From assembly GCA_021324365.1 (NCBI GenBank), contig JAJPJE010000069.1, positions 1 through 39,696 of the forward strand: a stretch of DNA of 39,696 bases, in the 5' to 3' direction. This DNA comes from Terriglobia bacterium. Its GTDB lineage: Bacteria > Acidobacteriota > Terriglobia > Terriglobales > Acidobacteriaceae. The notes under the pieces are model-generated. The model saw nothing but the letters and a program-made list of their open reading frames with translations. It was not told the DNA's origin and ran no database searches. The translations under genes were made by a program, and so were the position numbers. Shown one piece after another: positions 31,708-39,696 of the stretch. Position 1 is the stretch's first letter, and each line of letters begins with the position of its first letter.

Positions 31708-33474
31708 ATGAAGCGAACAACAGCTCTAATGCTCTCAATCATGATGTCGATGAGCGCATTCGCGGCAGACCCAGCAAGTCCGCAAGCAACTACAAAGAAG
31801 ACAACAAGAACCAGGGCCACCAGTTCTGTCAGCGCTGAGATTCAGGAAATGAAGGAAGCCTTGGCCGCTCAGCAGCGCCAGATCGAAGAACTGAAACAAC
31901 AGGTGTCACAGCGCGATCAGGCGATTCAGCAGACGCAGCAGCAATTGAATCAGCTGGAGAGCGCCGCTTCGGCTGCACAGACGAAGGCTGATCAGGCCGC
32001 CGCCGCATCCTCGCAGGCGACCGAAAATGCAACGGCCCTGCAGAAAGACGTAGCAGATCTGAAACAGAACAACACGAACACCGCGCTGGAGTTGCAGGAG
32101 ACGCAAAAACGCGTTACCGGTGTGGAGAGTCCGTTATCGTTGCACTACAAGGGCATCACGCTAACTCCGGGTGGCTTCCTGGCAGCAGAAACCGTGTACC
32201 GCCAGCACGGAACACTGAGCGACATCAACACGCCGTTCACGTCCATTCCGTTTCCGGGCAGTAATACATACAACCAGTCGGAGTTTTTCGGTTCCGGCCG
32301 TCAGTCACGTTTGACGTTCCTCGCGGAAGGCAAATTAAGGAACATGAAGCTGACCGGTTACTACGAAATGGACTGGTTGGGTGCTGGGGTTACTTCAAAC
32401 AATAATCAGAGCAACAGCTACGTAAACCGGCAACGCCAGTTGTGGGGACAAGTTGCGACCAGCAGCGGCTGGACAATAACGGGCGGACAGATGTGGAGCT
32501 TGGTGACAGAAACCAAAAAGGGCCTCGATAATCGCACAGAAGCTTTACCGATGACCATCGATCCACAATACGAGGTAGGGTTCAGCTGGGCTCGTCAATA
32601 CGGTTTTCGCGTGACCAAGAACTTCAACAACAAAGTCTGGCTCGGCGCTTCGCTGGAAAATCCCCAAACGACTTTTGCGGCTTCGAATGCTGCAGCCAAT
32701 TTCAATATCGGCGGACCTGGTACCGGTGGTGGTTTGTATAACGCGACGGCCAACTATTCCTTGAACTACACGCCTGACTTCATCGTGAAAGCAGCATTCG
32801 AACCTGGCTTCGGTCATTACGAGATTTTCGGTGTGATCAGCAACTTCCGCGATCGCGTGTATCCGAATGCAACACTGGCGACACCCAGTGCGCTGGGCGC
32901 TTATAACTCCAGCAACGCGGGCGGCGGAATTGGTGCCAACGCTCGCGTAACGGTTCACAAGGTTATGGATGTTGGCCTTCATTTCCTCGGCGGCGACGGC
33001 GTAGGCCGGTATGGCAGCTCCAGCCTGCCGGATGCAACGGTTCACCCCGACGGGGCGCTCGCCTTGCTGCATAGCTATCAGGGCCTTGGAACACTGGAGT
33101 TTCATACCAAGAAATGGGATATCTACTTCAACGGTGGTGAGGAATACGTAAGCCGCGTTTCGAACTTGAATGCGAAGGGAACCCTGGTCGGCTACGGGGT
33201 CCAGAGCCTGAACAACAGCGGTTGCTTCCTCGAAGTGGTACCGGGTGCTGGCGGCTTTGCTCCGAACTCAGCCGCAAACTGCGCATCGGCCACGCGCAGC
33301 ATGTTCGAAGGCGTGGCGGGCTTCTGGTACAAGCTGTACAACGGAGACAAAGGCCGTATCCAATTCGGTCCGCAGTACTCCTACTTCCGCCGTAATACTT
33401 GGTATGGAGTCGGTGGTTCGCCGAATACGGACGACAACATGTTCTGGACTTCCTTCCGCTACTACCTTCCCTAG
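31708..33474 (+). CDS. Outer-membrane porin with periplasmic coiled coil, likely phosphate-related
   Basis: A 588-residue outer-membrane beta-barrel protein. Signal peptide is residues 1-19 (LMLSIMMSMSAFA). A Lys/Thr-rich stretch and a long coiled coil (about 45-140: EIQEMKEALAAQQRQIEEL, then QQVSQRDQAIQQTQQQLNQL and so on) come next, as in trimeric porins that reach into the periplasm. The rest is a barrel with many alternating, aromatic-edged strands, ending MFWTSFRYYLP. AGGAG lies about 6 nt before the ATG. Divergence from pstS and the shared operator-like repeats suggest it admits phosphate or phosphate esters, like OprP/OprO functionally; that specificity is inferred from context only. 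Confidence 0.82.
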   Translation: MKRTTALMLSIMMSMSAFAADPASPQATTKKTTRTRATSSVSAEIQEMKEALAAQQRQIEELKQQVSQRDQAIQQTQQQLNQLESAASAAQTKADQAAAASSQATENATALQKDVADLKQNNTNTALELQETQKRVTGVESPLSLHYKGITLTPGGFLAAETVYRQHGTLSDINTPFTSIPFPGSNTYNQSEFFGSGRQSRLTFLAEGKLRNMKLTGYYEMDWLGAGVTSNNNQSNSYVNRQRQLWGQVATSSGWTITGGQMWSLVTETKKGLDNRTEALPMTIDPQYEVGFSWARQYGFRVTKNFNNKVWLGASLENPQTTFAASNAAANFNIGGPGTGGGLYNATANYSLNYTPDFIVKAAFEPGFGHYEIFGVISNFRDRVYPNATLATPSALGAYNSSNAGGGIGANARVTVHKVMDVGLHFLGGDGVGRYGSSSLPDATVHPDGALALLHSYQGLGTLEFHTKKWDIYFNGGEEYVSRVSNLNAKGTLVGYGVQSLNNSGCFLEVVPGAGGFAPNSAANCASATRSMFEGVAGFWYKLYNGDKGRIQFGPQYSYFRRNTWYGVGGSPNTDDNMFWTSFRYYLP

Positions 33475-33499
33475 CTGGCACCCAGCTTCTTCGCTCAGC

Positions 33500-33534
33500 A
33501 AGGCGCCATCTCCTCCGGAGGGCGCCTTTTTTAT
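33500..33534 (+). terminator. Rho-independent terminator of the porin gene
   Basis: AAGGCGCC (33500-33507) pairs with GGCGCCTT (33521-33528), followed by a run of T (TTTTTTATT). It lies 26 bp after the porin stop codon. Confidence 0.95.
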
Positions 33535-33725
33535 TGATACGGAGTGAGAACCGCGATGCCCTCTCTGGGAATGCTGCTCCATACTGAAAAGGTAATCGCG
33601 AGCAGACGATTTTTTCATGTGATATCGCGTCAAAATTCACACCCAAACGCGCTATAGTTATTAGCTGGACAATAGAAAGGGTGCTTTTTGTTGTCCGGGA
33701 ATTTATCCAGAGGAGTAAATCAGTA

Positions 33726-33965
33726 ATGGCGACACCAAAGCGTGCACGGGCAACTTCGTCGGAGACCACCCGCCGCAAGAAGACGGCTGAGCCGAAGACA
33801 GAAACCGCGGTGCAGACGCCGGAAGTCACGGACATCGAAGAAGCGATCCGCGTTCGCGCGTATCAGTTGTGGGAACGGCGCGGTCATCCCTATGGGTCAG
33901 CGATGGATGACTGGCTAAAGGCCGAGACAGAGATCGTTGTGTTCAACGGTGCTCGCACTGCTTGA
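33726..33965 (+). CDS. DUF2934 family small protein
   Basis: A 79-residue cytoplasmic protein. After a basic, Thr/Lys-rich N-terminus of about 37 residues comes the DUF2934 motif (IEEAIRVRAYQLWERRGHPY, GSAMDDWLKAETEI). Family function is unknown; copies are common in Acidobacteriota and Proteobacteria. AGAGGAG (33711-33717) precedes the ATG at 33726 by about 8 nt. The next gene on the same strand, a stand-alone receiver, begins 61 bp later, so co-transcription is possible. Confidence 0.9.
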   Translation: MATPKRARATSSETTRRKKTAEPKTETAVQTPEVTDIEEAIRVRAYQLWERRGHPYGSAMDDWLKAETEIVVFNGARTA

Positions 33966-34026
33966 TTTGATATCCTCGCGCCGGAATTTTGCCCGGCGCA
34001 CTTAAACTGGAGCCGTTTTTCGGATT

Positions 34027-34404
34027 TTGTCGCGCGTTCTGCTCATTGACGATGATCCCTTGCAGTTGCGCGTCCGCGAAGCCGTATTGCGCGACGCTGG
34101 GCTGGAAGTGTACGTGGCTACAACTGCCGAAAGCGCCTTGGCGCTCCTCAAGAGCCAGGTCGGCGACAGCATCGGTGCGGTAGTCACCGATCACATCATG
34201 CCGGGGTGCAGCGGTGCGGTATTTGTTCGGGCGCTGCGCGACGTCAAGCCGCAGATTCCGGTCATGGTGATCAGCGGTATGCCGGAAGCGGAGGATGAAT
34301 ACGGCGAAATGGATATTGTCTTTCGCTCAAAACCGCTTCCGCCGCCGCAGTTGATCGCTCTGGTGCGTGAGTTGGTGCAAAGGTCAGAGCGCCGCAACTC
34401 CTAA
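34027..34404 (+). CDS. Single-domain response regulator (receiver only)
   Basis: A 125-residue CheY-like receiver with no output domain. Acid pocket D8-D9-D10 (LLIDDDPLQ), phosphoacceptor D55 (VVTDHIMPG), hydroxyl residue in VMVISGMPE and Lys in FRSKPLPPP are all present, so it should be phosphorylatable. The start is TTG at 34027 with a weak ribosome site. No histidine kinase lies nearby. Its 3' end overlaps the 3' end of another receiver gene on the opposite strand by 21 bp. Confidence 0.88.
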   Translation: MSRVLLIDDDPLQLRVREAVLRDAGLEVYVATTAESALALLKSQVGDSIGAVVTDHIMPGCSGAVFVRALRDVKPQIPVMVISGMPEAEDEYGEMDIVFRSKPLPPPQLIALVRELVQRSERRNS

Positions 34405-34800
34405 AGCTGGAAGCAGTTCATCCTGACGAACCGGGACGCGCGAATCCTCGGGTAGCAGTGCTTCAATCTTGCGGATCAGTTGAGCCGGACGGAACGGCTT
34501 GACCAAGCAGGCGTTCGCCCAAAACGGCAGGTCGTATCCGTACTGGCCGAGGCCACTCATTGCGATCACTGGAATGAGGGCGGTCGTCGTGTTATTGCGA
34601 AGTGTCTGGAGGGTGCGCAGACCGCCTGCGTGCGTACCCATGCAGTCGATCACGATCAGAGCAACTCCGCCGCGTGCCGCTATGGCAAGCCCTTCGGCGT
34701 CGTTGCTGACGTCCGAAACCCAGTAACCGGCGGCTTCGAGCGCGCTCCGGAGAAATCGACGTACCATCGCATCACCTTCGATCACAAGTATTGTTTTCAA
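34384..34800 (-). CDS. Single-domain response regulator (receiver only)
   Basis: A 138-residue CheY-like receiver. It has acid-pocket residues E8 and D10 (VIEGDAMVR), D52 as phosphoacceptor (LIVIDCMG), Ser in IAMSGLGQ and Lys in CLVKPFRP, followed by a tail of about 20 residues. TTG 34800 is the start, with GGAGG exactly 6 nt upstream, which is better than any ATG choice. It is convergent with the other stand-alone receiver and overlaps its end. The two receivers are not close copies of each other. Confidence 0.88.
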   Translation of the reverse strand: MKTILVIEGDAMVRRFLRSALEAAGYWVSDVSNDAEGLAIAARGGVALIVIDCMGTHAGGLRTLQTLRNNTTTALIPVIAMSGLGQYGYDLPFWANACLVKPFRPAQLIRKIEALLPEDSRVPVRQDELLPALGVAAL

Positions 34801-35007
34801 CGCTGGCCTCCATCCCGCACCTTTCGTGGGATAACGTATGAACGCATGAACGAAACGTAACGTGCTTTGGGTCAGGGTTTAGAGGAAAATCGGTCAACGC
34901 CAACTTACGTCGATTCAGTTTTGGCCCTGCTTCCAAAATGGGACGAAGTTGCGGGGCGGAGTCGATTCTGAAAAAATACTAGGCAGTGGTGGTGAGCCGC
35001 TCTTTTC

Positions 35008-37056
35008 ATGGCAGAACTAGGAAGTTTTTCGCTCCTCCTCGCGCTTGCGCTTGCCGCGTATGCGCTAGTTGCCGGTATTATTGCGTTAACCAAGAAAAGT
35101 GAAGGAAGTGATCGCCTGGGCGAGACTGCCCGGCGGGCGGGAATTGCCGTATTCGGCGCGGTCGCGCTGGCTGCCGTGGTTCTGGTCACTGCCACCTTCC
35201 AGAACGATTTCTCCATTTCTTACATCCTTCACCATAGCAACCGTGATCTGCCGATCCCCTACAAGTTCGCGGTGTTGTGGTCGGGGCAGGAAGGCTCGCT
35301 GCTGTTCTGGGCACTGCTTCTCTCCGCCTATGGCCTAATCCTGCGCCTGAGGCACAAGGTCGATACCCGCCTGGTGGCGTACGCATCGGTGGTGATTTCC
35401 GCCGTACAAGTCTTCTTTTTATTGCTCGTAAATTTCGCCGCGAACCCTTTCGCAATGACGATCGGCACCCTGCCGCCAGATGGATTCGGCCTCAATCCGC
35501 TGCTGCAGTACCCCGAGATGGTGATCCATCCTCCGATGCTGTACCTGGGGTACGTAGGCTTCACCGTCCCATTTGCGTTCGCGTTGGCGGCGCTGATCAT
35601 GAAGTATCCCGGCGAAAAATGGATTCACATTACGCGCCGCTGGACCATGGTGACCTGGGGATTTCTCACCATCGGTATCTTCCTGGGCCAGCACTGGGCG
35701 TATTCGGTGCTCGGCTGGGGCGGTTACTGGGGATGGGATCCGGTTGAGAATGCCTCACTGATGCCGTGGCTGACCGGCACCGCATTCCTGCATTCGGTCA
35801 TGATGCAGGAAAAACGGGGCATGCTGAAGGTATGGAATGTTTGGCTGATCTTCTCCACCTTCATGTTGTCGATTTTCGGGACCTTCCTGACCCGCTCCGG
35901 CGTGGTCAGTTCTGTACATGCCTTCGCAGAATCATCGATTGGACCCTGGTTCGTTACCTTCCTGGCCTTAATCTTCGCTACTTGCCTGTACTGGTTTCTG
36001 CGAAATCGCGATCATCTGCGCAGCGAACACCGGCTGGAATCACTGGTCTCGCGCGAGTCGAGCTTCTTGTTCAACAACCTGATTCTGCTGGTTGCATGCT
36101 TCACGGTTTTATGGGGAACACTCTTCCCGGTCCTCTCGGAATGGGTGCAGGGCACCAAGGTTACGGTTGGGCCGCCATTCTTCAATCGCGTCAACATTCC
36201 TGTCGCACTTCTGCTGCTGGTCCTGACGGCGGTGGGCCCGCTGTTAGCGTGGCGCAAAACTTCTATTGAAAGCCTGAAGCGCAATTTCCGCATACCGGTG
36301 ATTTCCGGGCTTGCAGTCGGCGCGCTAATTATTGCTGTTGGGTACATCAAGCCTTGGACGGAGCAGTCGGCCCTCTACTCGTTTATCACTATCGTGCTCG
36401 CGGTGATGGTCGCTGTGACGATTGCGTCGGAGTTCTTGCGCGGCGCCAGGGTGATCGCGCGCCACACCGGGCAGAATCTTTTTGCGTCGATCGTGCACCT
36501 GACCAGACGCAACACTCGCCGATACGGCGGCTACATTGTGCATTTCGGCGTTATTGTGATCATGATCGGATTTGCTGGCAGCGCGTTCAACCGCGACATC
36601 GAGCGCGAATTGAGCAACGGCCAGAGTATGTCGATAGGCCCGTACACCCTGACGATGCGGTCGAACACGCAGGATGACAATCCGAACTACGCCAGCGAGT
36701 GGGCGATTATCGACGTCAGCAAAGATGGAAAGCCGCTGACGACGATGTATCCGGAGCGTCGCTTCTACAAAGCAATGCAGCAGCCCCAGAGCATGGTCGC
36801 GTTGCATTCGACACTCAAAGAAGATCTTTACCTCGTGTACAGCGGAATCAATCAGGACACCGGAAATCCCATTATCAAAGCGCACGTGAATCCGCTGGTG
36901 CTGTGGATCTGGATCGGCGTGCATATCATGGTAATCGGAACCGTCATCGCTCTTATTCCGAATATGGCGGCACAGCGAGTTCCGGTGCGCGCTCCCTTGC
37001 GCGCCACCGAGCTGATCGCCGACAAACCGGGCCAGCCGGTAGGGGTGGGCAGCTGA
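35008..37056 (+). CDS. ccmF: Cytochrome c maturation heme lyase CcmF
   Basis: A 682-residue inner-membrane protein with about fifteen membrane segments, the core of the system I heme lyase that attaches heme to apocytochrome c on the periplasmic side. The heme-handling WWD motif is present as WGGYWGWDPVENASLMPWLT. Other family features are PIPYKFAVLWSGQEGSLLFW near residue 85 and HPPMLYLGYVGFTVPFAFAL, plus a late periplasmic domain (GPYTLTMRSNTQDDNPNYAS). ccmH follows with a 1-nt overlap (TGATG), so translation is coupled. ccmE, usually just upstream of ccmF, is not in the 200-bp spacer, which has no evident ORF. Confidence 0.96.
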   Translation: MAELGSFSLLLALALAAYALVAGIIALTKKSEGSDRLGETARRAGIAVFGAVALAAVVLVTATFQNDFSISYILHHSNRDLPIPYKFAVLWSGQEGSLLFWALLLSAYGLILRLRHKVDTRLVAYASVVISAVQVFFLLLVNFAANPFAMTIGTLPPDGFGLNPLLQYPEMVIHPPMLYLGYVGFTVPFAFALAALIMKYPGEKWIHITRRWTMVTWGFLTIGIFLGQHWAYSVLGWGGYWGWDPVENASLMPWLTGTAFLHSVMMQEKRGMLKVWNVWLIFSTFMLSIFGTFLTRSGVVSSVHAFAESSIGPWFVTFLALIFATCLYWFLRNRDHLRSEHRLESLVSRESSFLFNNLILLVACFTVLWGTLFPVLSEWVQGTKVTVGPPFFNRVNIPVALLLLVLTAVGPLLAWRKTSIESLKRNFRIPVISGLAVGALIIAVGYIKPWTEQSALYSFITIVLAVMVAVTIASEFLRGARVIARHTGQNLFASIVHLTRRNTRRYGGYIVHFGVIVIMIGFAGSAFNRDIERELSNGQSMSIGPYTLTMRSNTQDDNPNYASEWAIIDVSKDGKPLTTMYPERRFYKAMQQPQSMVALHSTLKEDLYLVYSGINQDTGNPIIKAHVNPLVLWIWIGVHIMVIGTVIALIPNMAAQRVPVRAPLRATELIADKPGQPVGVGS

Positions 37057-37526
37057 TGCCGCGAATCACCATACGACGTTGGCTGCAGATAGTGCTTGTT
37101 GTTGGGGTGACCGTAGCGCTGCTGGGCGCGGGCGATGATGCGCGGTTCAACCGACTGGGTCACAAACTGATGTGTCCGTGTGGCTGCGCTGAACAGTTGC
37201 TGGAGTGCAATCACGTTGGCTGCGCTTATTCGGACGGAATGCGCAAAGAACTGGCTGCCGCGGTTCAGACAGGCGCAAGTGATGACGCCATCCTGCAGCA
37301 GTTTGCCGAAAAGTATGGCACGACCGTCCTGGCTGCCCCCACAAAACATGGTTTTGATATTGTGGCGTGGATCATGCCCGGCGTGGTGCTGGTTTCGGGT
37401 GCATGGCTCGCCGTCATTCTGATCCGCAAATGGAAATACCGGGTCGCTCCGGCAGTGCAAACCAGCGCGACCGCAGCTCAACTGGACGCCTTCCGCGCAC
37501 GTGCGCGACAGGAAACGGAGCTTTAG
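37056..37526 (+). CDS. ccmH: CcmH/CycL-type cytochrome c maturation protein with Cys-rich motif
   Basis: A 156-residue membrane protein. An N-terminal signal-anchor (LQIVLVVGVTVALLGAG) is followed by the periplasmic CcmH domain and a C-terminal membrane helix (IVAWIMPGVVLVSGAWLAVILI). CcmH keeps the apocytochrome CxxCH cysteines reduced using a CxxC pair in LRCxxC. Here the site is LMCPCGC (C40, C42, C44), with further cysteines C51 and C56 in LECNHVGC, so the redox site differs from the E. coli pattern. The helical bundle features DAILQQFAEKYGTTVLAAP are normal. The start overlaps the ccmF stop by one base; the CcmI-like gene starts 3 bp after the stop. Confidence 0.88.
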   Translation: MPRITIRRWLQIVLVVGVTVALLGAGDDARFNRLGHKLMCPCGCAEQLLECNHVGCAYSDGMRKELAAAVQTGASDDAILQQFAEKYGTTVLAAPTKHGFDIVAWIMPGVVLVSGAWLAVILIRKWKYRVAPAVQTSATAAQLDAFRARARQETEL

Positions 37527-37529
37527 ACG

Positions 37530-37844
37530 ATGATGCTTGGACTGGCTTGCTTGCTATTGACCGCCGGAGTCCTGGTGTTTGTGTTTGCTCCCGTACAGCG
37601 GTTGGAAAGTTCACCGGAGAAGACCAGGCTGGTCTTCTTGCGCGAGCGTAAAGAGACGGTATACGAGAACTTGCGTGACCTGAATTTCGAATACAAGGCA
37701 GGCAAGTTTCCAGAAGAAGACTATCAGACGATGCGTGCGTCGCTGGAAGAAGAAGCGGCGGCCGTTCTGTCCGAGATCGAGCGGCTGGAGAATCTTAATT
37801 CCGGCATTCTCGCAAAAAAGGGAGCAACCGGGAACCCTGTTTAG
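37530..37844 (+). CDS. CcmI-like small membrane protein
   Basis: A 104-residue protein with one N-terminal membrane helix (GLACLLLTAGVLVFVFAPV) and a cytoplasmic or periplasmic helical part (TVYENLRDLNFEYKAGKFPE, EDYQTMRASLEEEAAAVLSE). This corresponds to the N-terminal part of CcmI, whose YxxLxELxxDYxxGKLxxxDY pattern it follows; the TPR region of full CcmI is missing. In system I, CcmI holds apocytochrome for CcmF/CcmH. It is the third gene of the ccmF-ccmH cluster, 3 bp after ccmH. Confidence 0.8.
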   Translation: MMLGLACLLLTAGVLVFVFAPVQRLESSPEKTRLVFLRERKETVYENLRDLNFEYKAGKFPEEDYQTMRASLEEEAAAVLSEIERLENLNSGILAKKGATGNPV

Positions 37845-37878
37845 GCCTGCTCCGGGTTACAGCGAATTGGAGTTTCTA

Positions 37879-39213
37879 TTGAAAGCACGATATGCATTTT
37901 CGATTGCCGGCTTGCTCGCAGTGAGCTTGGCGGCGTCGGCTGCCGCTATCAGCGGCACTGTTACGAACGGAACCACCAATAAGCCTGCTGCCAGTGACGA
38001 CGTTGCCCTCATCGCCCTTTCTCAAGGTATGCAGGTGGCGGCCAGCGCGAAAACGGATGCGCAGGGAAAGTTTTCCTTCAGTTTTGAAGATAACGGCATG
38101 CCACACCTGGTGCGTGTGACACACCAGGGAGTGAACTACTTCCCGCAGGGCGGGCCTATCGGACCGAACGTCAGCACGGTCGATCTCACTGTCTATGACT
38201 CGGTAAAGAATCTTGACGCGGTGAGCACCACCGTCAACGTTTTGCGTCTGCAGAGCGATGGCGGGTCGTTACAGGTCATGCAACTGATCGCCGTGAACAA
38301 CACCTCCGCGCCGCCGCGCACTCTGAACTCGGACAAAGGTTATGCCTTCAGTGTGCCCGATGGAGCGCAGATCGATGAGGCCTCGACGCAGGCCCCAAAT
38401 GGCATGCCAGTGGCAGCTATGCCAATTCCCGACGACAAGCAGAAGGGCACCTATTACTTTGCGTTTCCTCTTCGCCCCGGCGAAACCCGATTCCAGCTTG
38501 CGTATCACATGCCATACAGCGGAGATGCGACGATCAGTCCGAAACTGCTGACCGATATGCAGCACTTTGTTGTGATGATGCCAAAGTCGATGAGTTTCGA
38601 GCCAAAGAATCCGGGCTTGTTTTCGCCGATGAAAGATCCTCAGGGCGGAGACGCGCTCGTCGAAGTATCCACTCAGGCAAAAACCGGAACGGATCTCACC
38701 TTTCACGTCAAGGGCACGGGTGTCTTGAATGACCAACCCGCACAGGCCGGTAATAATGCAGTGGGCATGCAGGGTGGCGGCGCTGTCGACAATCGCCCCG
38801 GCGGCGGGCTCGGTCGCCCCATTGATACGCCAGACCCGCTCGCAAGTTATCGCTGGGTGATCCTGGGTGCGTTGGGCGTTGTGCTGGCTGGCGGCGGATA
38901 CCTGGCAGTGTCGCGCTCGCGCAGCAATGGGGCAGCGCCACCGATCGAAGACGTGGACGAGATAGAATTCGCGAAACCGAGAATTGCGGTGCCAGCCAGA
39001 GCTTCTGCTGCGGCCGCCCCCGTCTCCACAGTTGCCGCCAGCGCTGCGCCCATTGTCGATCGCTCGCAGATGCTGCTGGAAGGTCTGAAGGAAGAGATGT
39101 TTCAGTTGGAGCTCGAGCGACAGCAGGGTAGCATCAGCCAGCCAGAATACGAGAAAGCGAAAGCAGCCCTCGATCAGACGCTGCAACGCGCACTTGCCAG
39201 AAAGAAATCGTAA
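37879..39213 (+). CDS. Exported membrane protein with carboxypeptidase-regulatory-like domain and CcmI/SHOCT-like tail
   Basis: A 444-residue protein. A signal peptide (residues 1 to about 22: YAFSIAGLLAVSLAASAAA) is followed by a carboxypeptidase-regulatory-like beta-sandwich (ISGTVTNGTTNKPAASDD...), a further beta-rich domain of unknown function, a Gly/Pro-rich linker, one membrane helix (WVILGALGVVLAGGGYLAV) near residue 340, an Ala-rich linker and a C-terminal helical hairpin (LKEEMFQLELERQQGSISQP, EYEKAKAALDQTLQ). The hairpin resembles that of the preceding CcmI-like protein and SHOCT motifs. TTG 37879 has GGAG 6 nt upstream; a longer frame overlaps the CcmI-like gene. It is probably the last gene of the ccm operon, and a role in the same pathway is inferred from position. 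Confidence 0.8.
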   Translation: MKARYAFSIAGLLAVSLAASAAAISGTVTNGTTNKPAASDDVALIALSQGMQVAASAKTDAQGKFSFSFEDNGMPHLVRVTHQGVNYFPQGGPIGPNVSTVDLTVYDSVKNLDAVSTTVNVLRLQSDGGSLQVMQLIAVNNTSAPPRTLNSDKGYAFSVPDGAQIDEASTQAPNGMPVAAMPIPDDKQKGTYYFAFPLRPGETRFQLAYHMPYSGDATISPKLLTDMQHFVVMMPKSMSFEPKNPGLFSPMKDPQGGDALVEVSTQAKTGTDLTFHVKGTGVLNDQPAQAGNNAVGMQGGGAVDNRPGGGLGRPIDTPDPLASYRWVILGALGVVLAGGGYLAVSRSRSNGAAPPIEDVDEIEFAKPRIAVPARASAAAAPVSTVAASAAPIVDRSQMLLEGLKEEMFQLELERQQGSISQPEYEKAKAALDQTLQRALARKKS

Positions 39214-39215
39214 AC

Positions 39216-39246
39216 CCAGGTTAGCCCAACGGAAGGGCGAACCTGG
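39216..39246. terminator. Hairpin between convergent genes, likely bidirectional terminator
   Basis: CCAGGTT (39216-39222) pairs with AACCTGG (39240-39246), and GCCC (39224-39227) with GGGC (39235-39238), giving an 11-bp stem with one A/G mismatch. It fills the 51-bp gap between the ends of two convergent genes. No long T run is present. Confidence 0.6.
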
Positions 39247-39264
39247 AGCAGCACGATAATCCCG

Positions 39265-39696
39265 CTACGACGGCAGCGGCGCAAAGTTCAGGACTGCAAG
39301 TTCCTTCCTCAGTTGGTCAGGCGATTCGAAGCGAATCGCTTGAAGTCCCACTTTTCGTGCCCCTTCGACGTTTACTTCACGATCATCGATAAACAGTGTT
39401 TCTTCCGGGGAGGTACCCAGTCCCCGCAGGCAGTGCTCGTATATTCCAGCCTCAGGCTTAGCAAGCCGAAGTTCGTAAGAAAGCACGGCAGTATGGAGTT
39501 CCTTGATCCAGGAAAACTCAGCGCGTACTTTTTTCGCCATGTCCAGCTGCATGTTCGACAGGAGAGCTGTCCGAATGCCCGCTGACTTTAGCGCCTGGAT
39601 CCAGGAAATCATTGCGGGGTTGAGATTGCTCCACATCTCCACATCCCATTGTCGAAGGGAAGAGAGCTGCTGCGAAGAAACTTGGACTCCGGTTTC
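39265..39696 (-). CDS. HAD-superfamily hydrolase, 5' end cut by window
   Basis: The last 143 residues of a haloacid-dehalogenase-like hydrolase. The frame is open to the window edge, so the first motif (DxDxT/V) lies outside. Visible are motif II (GIRTALLSNM), the motif III region LRLAKPEAGIYEHCLRGLG, with Lys before PEAGIY, and motif IV IDDREVNVEGARKVGLQAI. This is the pattern of epoxide-hydrolase/phosphoglycolate-type HAD phosphatases. An internal GTG (39642) is not the true start because homologous sequence continues upstream (SSLRQWDVEMWSNL). Substrate unknown. Confidence 0.9.
   Translation of the reverse strand, partial: ETGVQVSSQQLSSLRQWDVEMWSNLNPAMISWIQALKSAGIRTALLSNMQLDMAKKVRAEFSWIKELHTAVLSYELRLAKPEAGIYEHCLRGLGTSPEETLFIDDREVNVEGARKVGLQAIRFESPDQLRKELAVLNFAPLPS

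Noticed and set aside
38269-39186. 305-codon open frame on the minus strand
   Set aside because: It is antisense to the exported membrane protein at 37879-39213, whose signal peptide, domain order and ribosome site are convincing. The antisense product has no recognisable fold and is His/Arg-rich as expected for a shadow frame.

Overview
The window looks like chromosomal DNA of an Acidobacteriota (Terriglobia / Koribacter-like) bacterium, probably a soil organism. Nothing here is a phylogenetic marker, so this is an inference. It rests on a long Oar-type TonB-dependent receptor with an N-terminal carboxypeptidase-regulatory domain, a DUF2934 protein, a CcmH with an unusual cysteine motif, many TTG starts, moderately high GC, and GC-rich palindromes plus short tandem repeats between genes.

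Layout. 1-2350: the end of cytidylate kinase and an unassigned radical SAM/SPASM enzyme with its own terminator. 2.5-9.1 kb: an exported GH43 glycosidase, a TonB-dependent receptor and an APC permease on one strand, plausibly an uptake locus. 9.2-12.5 kb: a scarred region with a SnoaL-like gene whose start appears frameshifted, a 25-bp tandem duplication, an M20D amidohydrolase whose middle third is inverted, a TRIC-type channel, a tyrosine-recombinase remnant, a frameshifted TPR remnant and tRNA-Ser(GGA). 12.6-16.3 kb: signalling genes (a LuxR-type regulator with a degenerate receiver, a PilZ protein, a diguanylate cyclase) and an exported metallopeptidase. 16.4-20.8 kb: the TldD/TldE protease pair split by a four-helix-bundle (23S rRNA IVS-type) gene, then an Smr-like protein and a secreted protein. 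21.0-23.7 kb: methyl-cycle genes ahcY and metK. 23.9-26.6 kb: a RodZ-like protein, a GAF-GGDEF protein and a YggX-like protein. 26.6-30.3 kb: an ATP-grasp ligase divergent from an M28B carboxypeptidase. 30.3-33.5 kb: PstS divergent from a large porin, with an 11-bp-periodic operator-like array between them. 33.7-34.8 kb: a DUF2934 protein and two stand-alone receivers. 35.0-39.2 kb: cytochrome c maturation genes ccmF, ccmH and a CcmI-like gene, followed by a secreted/membrane protein. The right edge holds a HAD hydrolase.

The observations most worth checking are (i) the Pho-box-like periodic repeats in the pstS-porin spacer, (ii) the internal inversion of the amidohydrolase with a small hairpin at each junction, (iii) four 28-bp arrays, each four copies of a degenerate 7-mer, beside tldE, tldD and ahcY and bracketing the IVS-type gene, and (iv) a response regulator with Glu at the phosphoacceptor position. 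No CRISPR array, prophage or complete insertion sequence was seen. All function calls come from reading motifs, without database searches.
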